In this document: piece after piece, positions 26,298 through 35,021 of the stretch | Position numbering within the stretch: the stretch's first letter is position 1 | Layout: each line of letters begins with the position of its first letter | Origin: Nanobdellati archaeon | Lineage (GTDB): Archaea; EX4484-52; GLR71 | Length of the DNA stretch: 64,000 nucleotides | Assembly (NCBI GenBank): GCA_019429005.1 | Contig: JAHYJR010000001.1 | Location: 78,271-142,270 of the forward strand | Direction: 5' to 3' | Notes under the pieces: model-generated | What the model was told of the DNA's origin: nothing | Databases searched by the model: none | Seen by the model: the letters and a program-made list of their open reading frames with translations, nothing else | Position numbers and translations under genes: made by a program

Positions 26298-27671
26298 TTA
26301 CTGCAAATCTGCCATTTTAAGTATTGTTACTTTTCTACTTGATGTGCTTTTTTCAACATCCATACCTAAAAGATATTTTGTTTCCACATTTTCTGCAAGA
26401 ACACAAATCTCATCATTAACAGTACCATCTATAAGAACTGCGAAGGGTTCTTCAACTTGTTTTAATGCAACACTTAATCCTTTTAATGGTACACGTCCAG
26501 CAAAAACCTTATTTTTACCAAAAATGCTTATAGCTTTAGAACCAACTAAATCTTCAAGCTGTTTTTTGAAAAATATTTTCATATCATTATCCAAATCACT
26601 TTTTTGAGATGTTGGTGTAAATGATGTTCTTGGCTGGCTTTTCTTATGGTCTAAAGATGAAACAGGGGTTTTTGTTAAATAAGTGTTTTTTGTTACTTTA
26701 ACAGTCGTCTTATATTGTTTATTCACTGGTTCAGTCGTCTTATATTGTTTATTCACTGGTTCAGTCGTCTTATATTGTTTATTCACTGGTTCAGTACGAT
26801 TATTATACTCTTTTTTCTTCTCATAAGATGACGCCTCATAACTTTTCAAAGATCTTATATCTCTCGCTTTATCTAATGTTACTTTTTCTCGTAAAGCTTT
26901 ATGAATTTCTTTACAACTAAGTTCTTCAACTTCTTTACCTTCAGGTGCTCTTGCGATAAAATCAACTTCAGCAATCTGCTTTAATTCTTTAATAATTATA
27001 TCGCCACCACGATCCCCATCAAGAAATGCTGTAACTTCTTTTTCTTTTGAAATCTGTGTTATCTGTGGTGCAATTGCAGTACCGCCAATAGCAATACCAT
27101 TACGTATACCACATTTCAAAAGTTTAAGTACGTCTGCACGACCTTCACAAAGAATTACTGATTCTGAAAGTGCAACATCTGGACCTGCTGGAAGTGTTTT
27201 ATATTTTGTTATTTCTTGTGACCTTACACTTTCCTTAAGATCTTCACTGATTACCATTATTTCTGGTATATCTGATATAATATTTGCTAATATAGCTCTT
27301 GCACGTTTTACAATATAATCTCTTTTCAAATATCTCATATCTTTTACAGAATCAATCCTCATTTTAGCATCACAAGGACCTATTCGTTCTATAGTCTCAA
27401 TTGTTGCTGCTATTAAAGCAGTTTCTGCACTATCTAAACTTGAAGGAATATCAATATCACCTTTTGATTTTGCTTTTAAAGAGATTATATTGACTTCAAT
27501 CCTTCCAATTCTTCCAGTCCTTTGAAGTTCCCTTAAATCGAGTTCTGCCCCTAAAAGACCTTCTGTCTGACCAAATAATGCACCGATAACATCCGGTTTT
27601 TCTACAATACCTTCAGCCTCGAATTTAACATTTATAACATATTTTACTGATGTTTGAGCTAATTTTCCCAT
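26298..27671 (-). CDS. dnaG: Archaeal DnaG-type primase / exosome subunit
   Basis: 457 aa Toprim-domain protein. Archaeal DnaG makes primers in vitro and is also a stable subunit of the RNA exosome. The N-terminus has KYVINVKFEAEGIVEKPDVIGALFGQ-type sequence (shown here as short parts: KYVINVKFEAEG, DVIGALFGQTEG), and the Toprim core has VILCEGRADVLKLL near residue 172 and TAFLDGDRGGD near residue 214. Between the core and the C-terminal domain there is a linker made of three exact copies of a ten-residue unit (EPVNKQYKTT). GGTG precedes the start codon by eight bases. The C-terminal helical region is complete. Confidence 0.93.
   Translation of the reverse strand: MGKLAQTSVKYVINVKFEAEGIVEKPDVIGALFGQTEGLLGAELDLRELQRTGRIGRIEVNIISLKAKSKGDIDIPSSLDSAETALIAATIETIERIGPCDAKMRIDSVKDMRYLKRDYIVKRARAILANIISDIPEIMVISEDLKESVRSQEITKYKTLPAGPDVALSESVILCEGRADVLKLLKCGIRNGIAIGGTAIAPQITQISKEKEVTAFLDGDRGGDIIIKELKQIAEVDFIARAPEGKEVEELSCKEIHKALREKVTLDKARDIRSLKSYEASSYEKKKEYNNRTEPVNKQYKTTEPVNKQYKTTEPVNKQYKTTVKVTKNTYLTKTPVSSLDHKKSQPRTSFTPTSQKSDLDNDMKIFFKKQLEDLVGSKAISIFGKNKVFAGRVPLKGLSVALKQVEEPFAVLIDGTVNDEICVLAENVETKYLLGMDVEKSTSSRKVTILKMADLQ
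26702..26791 (-). repeat. Three perfect 30-base tandem repeats inside dnaG
   Basis: Three identical 30-base units encode TEPVNKQYKT in the linker of DnaG. Perfect identity at the DNA level, including third positions, implies recent duplication. Confidence 0.9.
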
Positions 27672-27893
27672 AATTTATTCACCTATATTTTTCACGTTTT
27701 TCAGCAAACATATACAAGAAAATAATAAATAATAACAAAAAAGAAGAGTATACAATCAATTAAACAAACTAAAAATAAATGTTTCTATATAAAAATATTA
27801 ATATTAATCTTATAAAATCGTACTCAATTGAATAAAATCATACCTTTCTTATATATCACCAATTTATTTGAAATTAATTATTGAATGTAAATA

Positions 27894-28163
27894 TTATTGA
27901 TAAACTTGCTTAAATGCAAATTTAACTTCTTCTAAAGTTGAATTATCTATTTTAATTTTTTTTTTCTTGCTTTTATAACCTGATATTATTTTAACAGGTT
28001 TTTTTAATATTTTGCTGAATTGCTTAATTATTTCTTTATTTACTTTATTTTTTTCTGGAATTTCTGTCACAAATACCTTAAATATATCATTTTCAAATTG
28101 TATTATAAATTTATTGCTATAAAGCTTAATATTTATTTCGATAATACAGCTTTTATTTAACAT
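27894..28163 (-). CDS. DUF167 (UPF0235/YggU-type) protein
   Basis: 89 aa, a small alpha/beta protein of unknown function conserved in archaea and bacteria. The match rests on the C-terminal pattern NKEIIKQFSKILKKPVKIISGYKSKKKKIKI, read here in short parts: a helix with VNKEIIKQFSKIL, then the strand VKIISGYKSKKK, then a helical end. Length is typical. A candidate guide RNA lies in its upstream region on the same strand, ending 24 bases before the ATG. Confidence 0.75.
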   Translation of the reverse strand: MLNKSCIIEINIKLYSNKFIIQFENDIFKVFVTEIPEKNKVNKEIIKQFSKILKKPVKIISGYKSKKKKIKIDNSTLEEVKFAFKQVYQ

Positions 28164-28186
28164 AATAAATCATTTATTAATAAAAA

Positions 28187-28244
28187 TGTAGCCCACTTGT
28201 AACACAAGATATCATCATATCAATCTTGCTGACGAAAGCGGGCT
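28187..28244 (-). ncRNA. Candidate single-hairpin H/ACA guide RNA
   Basis: On the minus strand: a 9-bp lower stem AGCCCGCUU (28244-28236) with AAGUGGGCU (28198-28190, one G-U pair); a pocket with 7 nt on the 5' side (UCGUCAG) and 6 nt on the 3' side (UGUUAC); a 6-bp upper stem CAAGAU/AUCUUG; and a 12-nt loop UGAUAUGAUGAU that can form an L7Ae-type kink-loop (UGA plus AUGAUGA). ACA (28189-28187) follows the lower stem directly, 15 nt from the base of the upper stem, which agrees with the 14-16 nt rule for archaeal H/ACA RNAs. The predicted target pattern is GUAACA-UN-CUGACGA. I did not locate a target. It could also be a leader element of the DUF167 gene. Confidence 0.5.
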
Positions 28245-28419
28245 TATAATGTATTAGGATGTCCTTATAATCATTGAAATTCTCAAAAAGGGACCCATTA
28301 ATACTACATATTATTATAACAAGTAGTTTTATAAATATTTGTATTACGCTACTACTTAAAAAAAGGAACATAAATGTAAAATCACAAAGATTTAAAGCAC
28401 AAAAACACAATACCTAAAT

Positions 28420-28743
28420 ATGTATAAGAAAGGATATGCTTTTGAAAGGCTATTAAAACTTGAGCTTGAAGCTGACGGCTGGAAAGTTATAAGATCTGGC
28501 GGAAGTAAAAAACCAGATATGATTGCTGGAAAGAATGGTAAAATCATAATTATAGAATGTAAATCATCAAAAAATAGTAAAGTTTACATAGATAAGGATG
28601 AATTTGATAATATACAAGTCGTTGCGAAAGCTTTCAATGCTGAATGCATATTTGCAATAAGACAAGATAGAAAAAAATGGGTTATGGTATCTTTAGACCA
28701 ATTAAAAGAAAATGATAAGAGTTATGTGATTAATCTTGAATAG
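28420..28743 (+). CDS. hjc: Holliday junction resolvase Hjc
   Basis: Archaeal nuclease that resolves four-way DNA junctions; 107 aa, slightly shorter than many family members. The nuclease motif is complete: E9 (AFERL), RSGGS at 25-29, PD at 32-33 and ECK at 46-48. The protein continues through AKAFNAECIFAIRQ to the end. The next gene starts with GTG immediately after its TAG. Confidence 0.95.
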   Translation: MYKKGYAFERLLKLELEADGWKVIRSGGSKKPDMIAGKNGKIIIIECKSSKNSKVYIDKDEFDNIQVVAKAFNAECIFAIRQDRKKWVMVSLDQLKENDKSYVINLE

Positions 28744-29508
28744 GTGAAAAATATAGAAATAACAATTCTTGGTACAGGATCTCCTGAAGGTATGCCTATA
28801 ATGACTTGTGACTGTAAATGGTGTGAAACATCAAAAGAACGTCTTAGACCTTCTATTCTTATAAAACATAATAAACATAACATAATTTTTGATGCAAGTC
28901 CTGATATAAGACATCAAATTATAAGAAATAAAATAAAAAATATTACTGCAATTTTTCTTACACATTATCATTTTGATCACTTTTGGGGTATATATGATTT
29001 AGATCAATTAAATTGGGTTAATTTAAACAATTTTATAATATATCTTAATCAAGACACAGATAAACATCTAAAAAATATATCTTGGCTTAAATTTAACACA
29101 AAAATACAAAATTTCAATGAAATTATCAAAATAAATGGATTAAATATTGAATCAATAAAAATCAAACATACATCATACCTTCAAAAATCAGGTTATATAA
29201 TCAAAGAAGGTAATAAAAAAGTTGTATATATACCAGATATAGAAAATATTGAAAATAATGAATTAAATAAATGTAAAGATGCAGACATACTAATCATAGA
29301 TGGGCAATATATATTTGGAAAATATATAACAGACAATGATCACCTTGGAGGAATTGAATTAATAAATATAATAAACAAATTTGAAGCGAAAAAAGTATAC
29401 CTTATAGGTTTTTCAGAACATTGGTATAAAATATCTCAAAAAGATGCAAACAAAAAACTTCAAGATAATATTAATATAGTATCAGATCAAACAATATTAA
29501 AATTATAA
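28744..29508 (+). CDS. PhnP-like metallo-beta-lactamase-fold hydrolase
   Basis: 254 aa, cytoplasmic hydrolase of the MBL fold, probably a cyclic or simple phosphodiesterase. It begins ITILGTGSPEG and has the extra Cys-rich zinc site of the PhnP subgroup (CDCKWCETS, residues 20-28). The metal motif is LTHYHFDH near residue 76-83, and later ligands occur in YIPDIEN and NDHLGG. The start is a GTG with no gap after the hjc stop codon, so translation is probably coupled. The natural substrate cannot be read from sequence. Confidence 0.8.
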   Translation: MKNIEITILGTGSPEGMPIMTCDCKWCETSKERLRPSILIKHNKHNIIFDASPDIRHQIIRNKIKNITAIFLTHYHFDHFWGIYDLDQLNWVNLNNFIIYLNQDTDKHLKNISWLKFNTKIQNFNEIIKINGLNIESIKIKHTSYLQKSGYIIKEGNKKVVYIPDIENIENNELNKCKDADILIIDGQYIFGKYITDNDHLGGIELINIINKFEAKKVYLIGFSEHWYKISQKDANKKLQDNINIVSDQTILKL

Positions 29509-29570
29509 TATAAACTAATTTTAAAAAAATAATGATAATACTAATAATAAATATAAAATTATTATAAAAA

Positions 29571-30788
29571 TCAAATCAAAAATTCCTCTTTAAGAAATGT
29601 TCTAATTTTTACAACAACTGAATCCGATACAGACATATTTAATACTCTTGTTCTTCCATGTCTTCCACGTGATATTACTTTTGTTTCAATTATACTTAAC
29701 ATTTCAAGTTCGCTAATAAGATCAGATACACGCCTTGTTGTAAGTGGTTTAAGCCCAACAGATTTGCATAAATTATCATAATAACTAAAAACATCTCCAG
29801 TATAAATATATGGTTTACCTTCTTTTTCAAGAAGTTTTATTATACTATATAATACAACCTTTGACTGTTTTGGCTGAACTTTTACAGCTTCCATTATATA
29901 ATCAAGATTAATTTTAGATTGTGCAAAATCAACATGCTTTTCATCAACATAAAAATCTTGATCTCTTTCAGCAATTTCACCTGAAACTCTTAAAAGATTC
30001 AATGCACGTCTTGCATCACCATGTTCTTGAGCTGCAAGAGCTGCACATTTAGCTATTACACCATCACGTAAAATACCTTCACAAAATGCAACTTTTGCCC
30101 TATCTGAAAGAATATTTTTAAGTTGTGTAGCATTATATGGTGAAAAAACAAGTTCTTCATCACAAAGAGAACTTTTTACTCTTGAATCAAGTTTTTCTGT
30201 AAATGTAAGATTATTTGATATACCAACTATTACAATATTACCTTCGTTATATTGATTCATTCTTGTAAGATTATACAAAAATTCATCTCCAATTTTATCA
30301 ACTAATGCATCAATTTCATCAAGAGTTAATATAATAATTTCCTTATGATTTTTTAGTGTATCAAAAAATATTTTATATATAGATTCTGTTGGAAGCCCTG
30401 TTGGTGGAACATGAACATCAAATAAGCTTAATATATAAGCAAGAAGTCTATATTCAGTATCAGCTACACGTTTCATCTTACAATTAACATAAAGTGTAGT
30501 AATCTCAACATTATTCAAATTAGCTATTTTTTTTAATTGATCTATAACATGTTTTGTCACAAGAGTCTTACCAGTACCAGTGATACCATAAATAAAAACA
30601 TTTGAAGGTTTATTATTTTTTAAAATTGGTGCAAGAACAGAACCAAGCTGTTTCATTTGTTCTTCTCTATATGAAACATTTTCAGGAGTATAATTTAAAC
30701 TTAAAGCATCTTTTTTTAAAAAAATATTTTTTGAATTAATATATTCTGTAAACAAGTTCTCAAGAGTTTGTTGAACCAAATTTATCAC
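29571..30788 (-). CDS. Origin recognition protein Orc1/Cdc6
   Basis: Archaeal initiator that binds ORB sites and loads MCM; 405 aa. The AAA+ domain has Walker A GITGTGKT near residue 69-76 and Walker B IILTLDEIDALV near 152. Sensor 2 lies in HGDARRALNLLR. The C-terminal winged helix contains TRRVSDLISELEMLSIIE and RGRHGRTRVLNM. Upstream of the gene is an AT-rich region with ORB-like sites, the usual arrangement at an archaeal origin, and the nearest site (30818-30836) could also let the protein regulate its own gene. Confidence 0.95.
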   Translation of the reverse strand: MINLVQQTLENLFTEYINSKNIFLKKDALSLNYTPENVSYREEQMKQLGSVLAPILKNNKPSNVFIYGITGTGKTLVTKHVIDQLKKIANLNNVEITTLYVNCKMKRVADTEYRLLAYILSLFDVHVPPTGLPTESIYKIFFDTLKNHKEIIILTLDEIDALVDKIGDEFLYNLTRMNQYNEGNIVIVGISNNLTFTEKLDSRVKSSLCDEELVFSPYNATQLKNILSDRAKVAFCEGILRDGVIAKCAALAAQEHGDARRALNLLRVSGEIAERDQDFYVDEKHVDFAQSKINLDYIMEAVKVQPKQSKVVLYSIIKLLEKEGKPYIYTGDVFSYYDNLCKSVGLKPLTTRRVSDLISELEMLSIIETKVISRGRHGRTRVLNMSVSDSVVVKIRTFLKEEFLI

Positions 30789-31364
30789 GTCAAAAATTTA
30801 CTATTTTTATTGCTATAGTTCTATAGGAAATGAAGGTTTATATACATATCGCAAAAAATTATAAAAATTACACCCACACCCCTAGATTTCCTGTCGAATT
30901 ATATATTAATACTAATATTACAATTAAATATAACAGTGTTATATATGTTATATATTACAATATATTATAATAATTAAATAAAAAATCAATATAATTAATA
31001 TAATAACCTTTTTAACCCAATTAATAGATTTTTGTTTAATAAAACTCCATAAGAAACTAAAGGGTGAGGGTGTTATTATTAATATTATATAATTCAAAAA
31101 TCATAATCGTCTATGTATTAAATTATTTATTTATTATATAGTTTTTTGAAAAATAATTATTAAAAAATATTATATTTTTTATAAAAAATAATAATTTATA
31201 ATTTTTAAATTATTTTTAATATTTAAATCACTTATAATCTTTATTTATAATAAATTTATAATCTTTATTTATAATAAATTTATAATCTTTATTTATAATA
31301 AATTTATAATCTTTATTTATAATAAATTTATAATCTTTATTTATAATAAATTTATAATCTTTAT
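30789..31364. other. Probable replication origin upstream of orc1/cdc6
   Basis: 576 bases without a gene. It holds three ORB-like elements: GTTCTATAGGAAATGAAGG at 30818-30836; an inverted one at 30871-30900 whose minus strand reads TTCGACAGGAAATCTAG then GGGGTGTGGGTG; and a forward one at 31043-31073, CTCCATAAGAAACTAAAG then GGTGAGGGTGT. The two G-rich sites point outward-to-inward around about 140 bases of almost pure A/T that could be the unwinding element. The right end carries a 24-base tandem repeat. Confidence 0.65.
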
Positions 31365-31375
31365 TTATAATATTT
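31232..31375. repeat. 24-base tandem repeat, six copies
   Basis: Unit TTTATAATCTTTATTTATAA plus TAAA, with copies starting near 31232, 31256, 31280, 31304, 31328 and 31352. The last copy overlaps the stop codon of the XRE-type regulator. It sits at the right edge of the origin-like region. Confidence 0.9.
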
Positions 31376-32081
31376 TTTTTAATTTTAGTATAAGTGTATC
31401 TATATTTTTGATCTGTGTTATAATTATAGGTATATTTTCCATTTCAGCTATTTTTTTTGCTAACTTATCAAGTTTTTCCATATTATGTAAAACAACAACT
31501 CCTGGTTTAAGATTAGTAACTTTCATTGCAATTAACGAGCTTCTTCCACTTTTTACACCTGTAAATATCATAGCACGTTCTGTTGTTAGACCATAAAGTC
31601 TTATCAATTCAGATGGTGAAAGACCAACTATAGCTTTAATTGAATCAATTATAGTGTAACCATATATTTTCTTATTAATATTATCTTTACCAACAATAAT
31701 TTTACCATCTATAGTATCTATAAATTCTTTTAATGTTACAGGTCTAGGTATTTCTTTTATATCAATTATAGCATCATTTAATATATTTTTTGAATGTAGG
31801 CTTGTAAACTCATTTATTATAAGACTACCATTTTTTTCATCAATTTTAATTAAAGCATTTACAATTTTTTTAATCATTTCAATACCTGGACTTTTTCTTC
31901 TTCCACTTTCATAATCAGATATAACTGAAGGCATTACTTTCATTTCAGCAGCAAGATTTCTTTGTGATACTCTAAACATATTTCTCCATTTTTTAATTGT
32001 ATTATTAGGTTTATCAGAAATTACAATTTCACCCGCCATGTTTTTTGATAACTGATCCTTTGATACATCTTGTTCATTCAT
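31365..32081 (-). CDS. XRE-type HTH transcriptional regulator (COG1709-like)
   Basis: 238 aa. The helix-turn-helix lies at about residues 33-60 (FRVSQRNLAAEMKVMPSVIS, then DYESGRRKSPG), a Cro/XRE type. The C-terminal half (GLSPSELIRLYGLTTERAMI, FTGVKSGRSSLIAMKVTNLK, PGVVVLHNM) matches the archaeal regulator family COG1709, whose ligand is not known to me. It is the first gene on the far side of the origin-like region, with orc1/cdc6 downstream in the same direction. Confidence 0.8.
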   Translation of the reverse strand: MNEQDVSKDQLSKNMAGEIVISDKPNNTIKKWRNMFRVSQRNLAAEMKVMPSVISDYESGRRKSPGIEMIKKIVNALIKIDEKNGSLIINEFTSLHSKNILNDAIIDIKEIPRPVTLKEFIDTIDGKIIVGKDNINKKIYGYTIIDSIKAIVGLSPSELIRLYGLTTERAMIFTGVKSGRSSLIAMKVTNLKPGVVVLHNMEKLDKLAKKIAEMENIPIIITQIKNIDTLILKLKKIL

Positions 32082-32398
32082 ATTTTATCACAACATAATT
32101 TTAATATATAATTAATTTTAGCATATAATTAATTTTAGCATATAATACAAATTTTATTATATATAATTTTAATTTTATTAAATATTACTTTGATATGTAT
32201 TTTTATATTATTTACATTTTTTGACGACTATTAAATCGTCATAATATATTATTGTAATTTTAAAATATATTGTTAAAATATATTGTTAAAATCTATAAAG
32301 TTATAATTTATAAAATATTTTAAAATTTTAGTAAAATATAAAACACTTTAAATTTTTAGTTTAATCAACATATTAAACAATTTAGTTTAATCAACATA
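32082..32398. other. AT-rich intergenic region with short repeats
   Basis: 317 bases without a gene, between the antiporter gene end and the regulator start. It contains repeated TTTTAGCATATAATTAA units (about 32100-32145), repeats of AAAATATATTGTT (about 32260-32295), a short inverted repeat TGACGA/TCGTCA (32222-32241), and a 26-base direct repeat present twice (32355-32406) that runs into the end of the antiporter gene. The regulator's promoter must lie here. Confidence 0.5.
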
Positions 32399-33343
32399 TT
32401 AAACAATATAGAGTAAGTTCTGCAAAAGATATAAAATATATATAAAATACATTAAAATATATAAAACACCTTCAGAACGCGTAATATTTTTTTTCCATAA
32501 ACCTATCATAAAGAACATTGATATTATAAATAAGAAAATCAAATCAATTCTAATTGATTGAAAATCAATAACAAGTGGATTTATAATTGCAGCAATACCA
32601 AGAACCCCAATTATATTGAATATATTTGTTCCAATAATATTTCCTATAGCTATTCCAAATTTACCCTTTTTTGCTGCAGCAATACTTACAGCAATTTCAG
32701 GCATACCAGTACCAGCTGCAATAATTATAGCACTTATTGTCCATTCAGATATTGACAACATTTGTGCTATATTTATGGTTGAATTAAGAAGCATCTTACT
32801 ACTTATAAACACAAAAAATAGTGTAATTATTATTATTGTTACTTCTTTTGTTTTTGATATTTCATTATTTTTTTCAACATGATTGTTTTCGATATCATAT
32901 TTAATCGTATATAATGTGTATAATACAAGAGCTAATACCATAATAATTCCAGTCAATCTATTAATTCCACCCGTTAACATAATTAGATATAAAAAAATTA
33001 CAGATAATATCATAATTATACTATCTCGTTTTATAATTTTCCAGCGTTTTACAAAAAGAGGTGAGATTATAGCCGCAAGACCCATAATTATAGTTATATT
33101 AAATATATTTGATCCTACAATATCACCCATAGCTACTGCGCTATAATTATTAAATGAAGCAACTGAACTTACAACAAGTTCTGGTAATGAAGTTCCATAA
33201 GCAATCAAAGTAAGTCCTATTACTGTTCCAGAAAGACCCACAGCAGATGCAAATCTTGTCGCAGAATCTATAAGCTTACTTGATGATACAACCAATATTG
33301 CAATACTTATAATAAGAATTATAATTTGAACATAAAGAAGCAT
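32399..33343 (-). CDS. Cation/Ca2+ antiporter (CaCA family, YrbG-like)
   Basis: 314 aa membrane protein with about ten hydrophobic segments. It carries both alpha repeats of Na+/Ca2+ exchangers: GLTLIAYGTSLPELVVS with GDIVGSNIFN in the first half, and AAGTGMPEIAVS with GNIIGTNIFN in the second half. Acidic residues in both repeats (Glu in LPEL and in MPEI) are kept. It exchanges Ca2+ or a similar ion for Na+ or H+ across the membrane. It is divergent from endQ across an array of TATA-like repeats. Confidence 0.9.
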   Translation of the reverse strand: MLLYVQIIILIISIAILVVSSSKLIDSATRFASAVGLSGTVIGLTLIAYGTSLPELVVSSVASFNNYSAVAMGDIVGSNIFNITIIMGLAAIISPLFVKRWKIIKRDSIIMILSVIFLYLIMLTGGINRLTGIIMVLALVLYTLYTIKYDIENNHVEKNNEISKTKEVTIIIITLFFVFISSKMLLNSTINIAQMLSISEWTISAIIIAAGTGMPEIAVSIAAAKKGKFGIAIGNIIGTNIFNIIGVLGIAAIINPLVIDFQSIRIDLIFLFIISMFFMIGLWKKNITRSEGVLYILMYFIYILYLLQNLLYIV

Positions 33344-33359
33344 ACATATGTTTGATTTT

Positions 33360-33512
33360 GATATTTTATATAAATTGATATTTTATATAAACTGATATTT
33401 TATATAAACTAATATTTTATATAAACTAATATTTTATATAAACTGATATTTTATATAAACTGATATTTTATATAAACTAATATTTTATATAAACTGATAT
33501 TTTATATAAATT
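33360..33512. repeat. 17-base tandem repeat of TATA-like boxes, nine copies
   Basis: Unit GATATTTTATATAAACT with small changes at its last bases; copies start every 17 bases from 33360 to 33496. Each unit contains the palindrome TTTATATAAA, which resembles the archaeal TATA element in both directions. The array fills the space between two divergent genes. Confidence 0.92.
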
Positions 33513-33531
33513 ATTAACTATTAATATAATT

Positions 33532-34875
33532 ATGGTTATAAATACTGACCTTCATTCTCATTCAGGTTATGCAGGTGGTGTTGGGACAATATCACTTGAA
33601 AACATTGAAAAGACAATGACCTTAAAAGGTATAGATATATTTGGAACGGGTGATTGTCTTCATCCTAAATGGAATAAGCATCTTAAAAATATTCTAATCG
33701 AAAAAGAAAATGGTCTTTTTTCATTGAAAAATAGTGAAACTGATAAGCGATTTCTTTTACAAACTGAAATAATAATAACTGTAGATATCAAAAATGCACG
33801 AAAAATAGTACACACCCTTATCTTTTTCCCATCATTTGAATGTGTTGATAAGGTTACAAAATGTCTTGAATCTTATGGTATGAAAAACACTGTAGGAAGA
33901 CCTTTTCTTAAATGTAACAACAATATTGATGTTTCAAATAAATTAGAAAAAATATTGAATTTAGACGATTTAATTGAAATTGTTCCAGCACATATTATGA
34001 CACCTCAAGGTGTATTTGGTTCAAACAACCCAGTTTATTCAATGAAAGAATTTTACGGAAATGTTTCTGATAGGTTTAAAGCAGTAGAAACAGGTTTAAG
34101 TGCAGATCCAAACATTTTAAATATGATACCCGAGCTTGACAATATATCATTAATATCTAATAGTGATACGCATTCAGCTGCATTGAATCGTGTCGGACGT
34201 GAATTTACATCTTTTGATATTAATAAACCAAGCTATGATTCTATAATAAATTGTATTAGAAATAGAAAAATATTGAAGACGGCAGAATTTAATCCAGAAG
34301 AAGGAAAATTTTTTCTGACAGGACACAGGGCAGGAAAAAAAGATCATAATGATTCATATTGCGTTTTTTCACCTAAAAACACACCCCCGACAAAGATATG
34401 CCCAATCTGTAATAAATCACTTACAATAGGGGTTCTTGAACAGGTAAAGAAAATATTTGATATGCAGATAAAAAATATAAATCCCGAAGACCGAACACAA
34501 TTAAAGCGAGACTTTGTGAGTACGGTTCCCTTGATAGAAATAATTGCATACACGCTCGGTATAAAGACCGTATTATCACCCAAAATTAATAGTATATATC
34601 GTGACATTATAAAAACGATAGGCGACGAAAGCAAATTGTGGTTTAATTCTAAAAGTGACATTCAAAAGAGACTTTCAGGCGTAGTTGATGATATTTTGAT
34701 TTCAAACATAATACAAGTTAAAGATGGTTGTTTTGGTTTTAGTCCACCCGGTTTTGATGGTACTTATGGCGATCTTGTAATAGGTAAAAAGATTGATTTT
34801 AACAATATAAATACAATATTTTGTAATCCAAATCAAACAGTTAATATCGAAAATAATCAAAAAAAACTTTATTAA
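33532..34875 (+). CDS. Endonuclease Q (DNA repair, PHP domain)
   Basis: 447 aa. EndoQ cuts DNA 5' of deaminated bases (uracil, hypoxanthine, xanthine). The PHP metal motifs are visible: TDLHSHSGYAGG at the start, GTGDCLHPKW, LQTEI, HTLIFFPSF, PAHIMTP and SNSDTHS. A zinc ribbon begins at CPICNKSLT near residue 288 and is followed by the helical C-terminal part, as in the Thermococcus enzyme. It is followed by the PolD subunit genes on the same strand, a repair and replication context. Confidence 0.88.
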   Translation: MVINTDLHSHSGYAGGVGTISLENIEKTMTLKGIDIFGTGDCLHPKWNKHLKNILIEKENGLFSLKNSETDKRFLLQTEIIITVDIKNARKIVHTLIFFPSFECVDKVTKCLESYGMKNTVGRPFLKCNNNIDVSNKLEKILNLDDLIEIVPAHIMTPQGVFGSNNPVYSMKEFYGNVSDRFKAVETGLSADPNILNMIPELDNISLISNSDTHSAALNRVGREFTSFDINKPSYDSIINCIRNRKILKTAEFNPEEGKFFLTGHRAGKKDHNDSYCVFSPKNTPPTKICPICNKSLTIGVLEQVKKIFDMQIKNINPEDRTQLKRDFVSTVPLIEIIAYTLGIKTVLSPKINSIYRDIIKTIGDESKLWFNSKSDIQKRLSGVVDDILISNIIQVKDGCFGFSPPGFDGTYGDLVIGKKIDFNNINTIFCNPNQTVNIENNQKKLY

Positions 34876-35021
34876 TAAAGCATTTTTTATATAAGGCTTT
34901 AATTACAGAAAATATTGATTTTTGAGTAATTTTAAAGAGTATTTTTTTTGTTAAATTTAAATTTTGCTTTAAATCTAACATTAAACTCTACAAATAAAAA
35001 GTTTAAATCTAAGATAATATT

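Noticed and set aside
28177-28410. 77-codon minus-strand frame upstream of the DUF167 gene
   Set aside because: Composition is not protein-like, and the region is better explained by the hairpin of the candidate H/ACA RNA and promoter sequence.
33360-33512. CRISPR array
   Set aside because: Units are direct tandem repeats without spacers; the same holds for the arrays at 31.2, 42.1 and 52.2 kb, and no cas genes are present.
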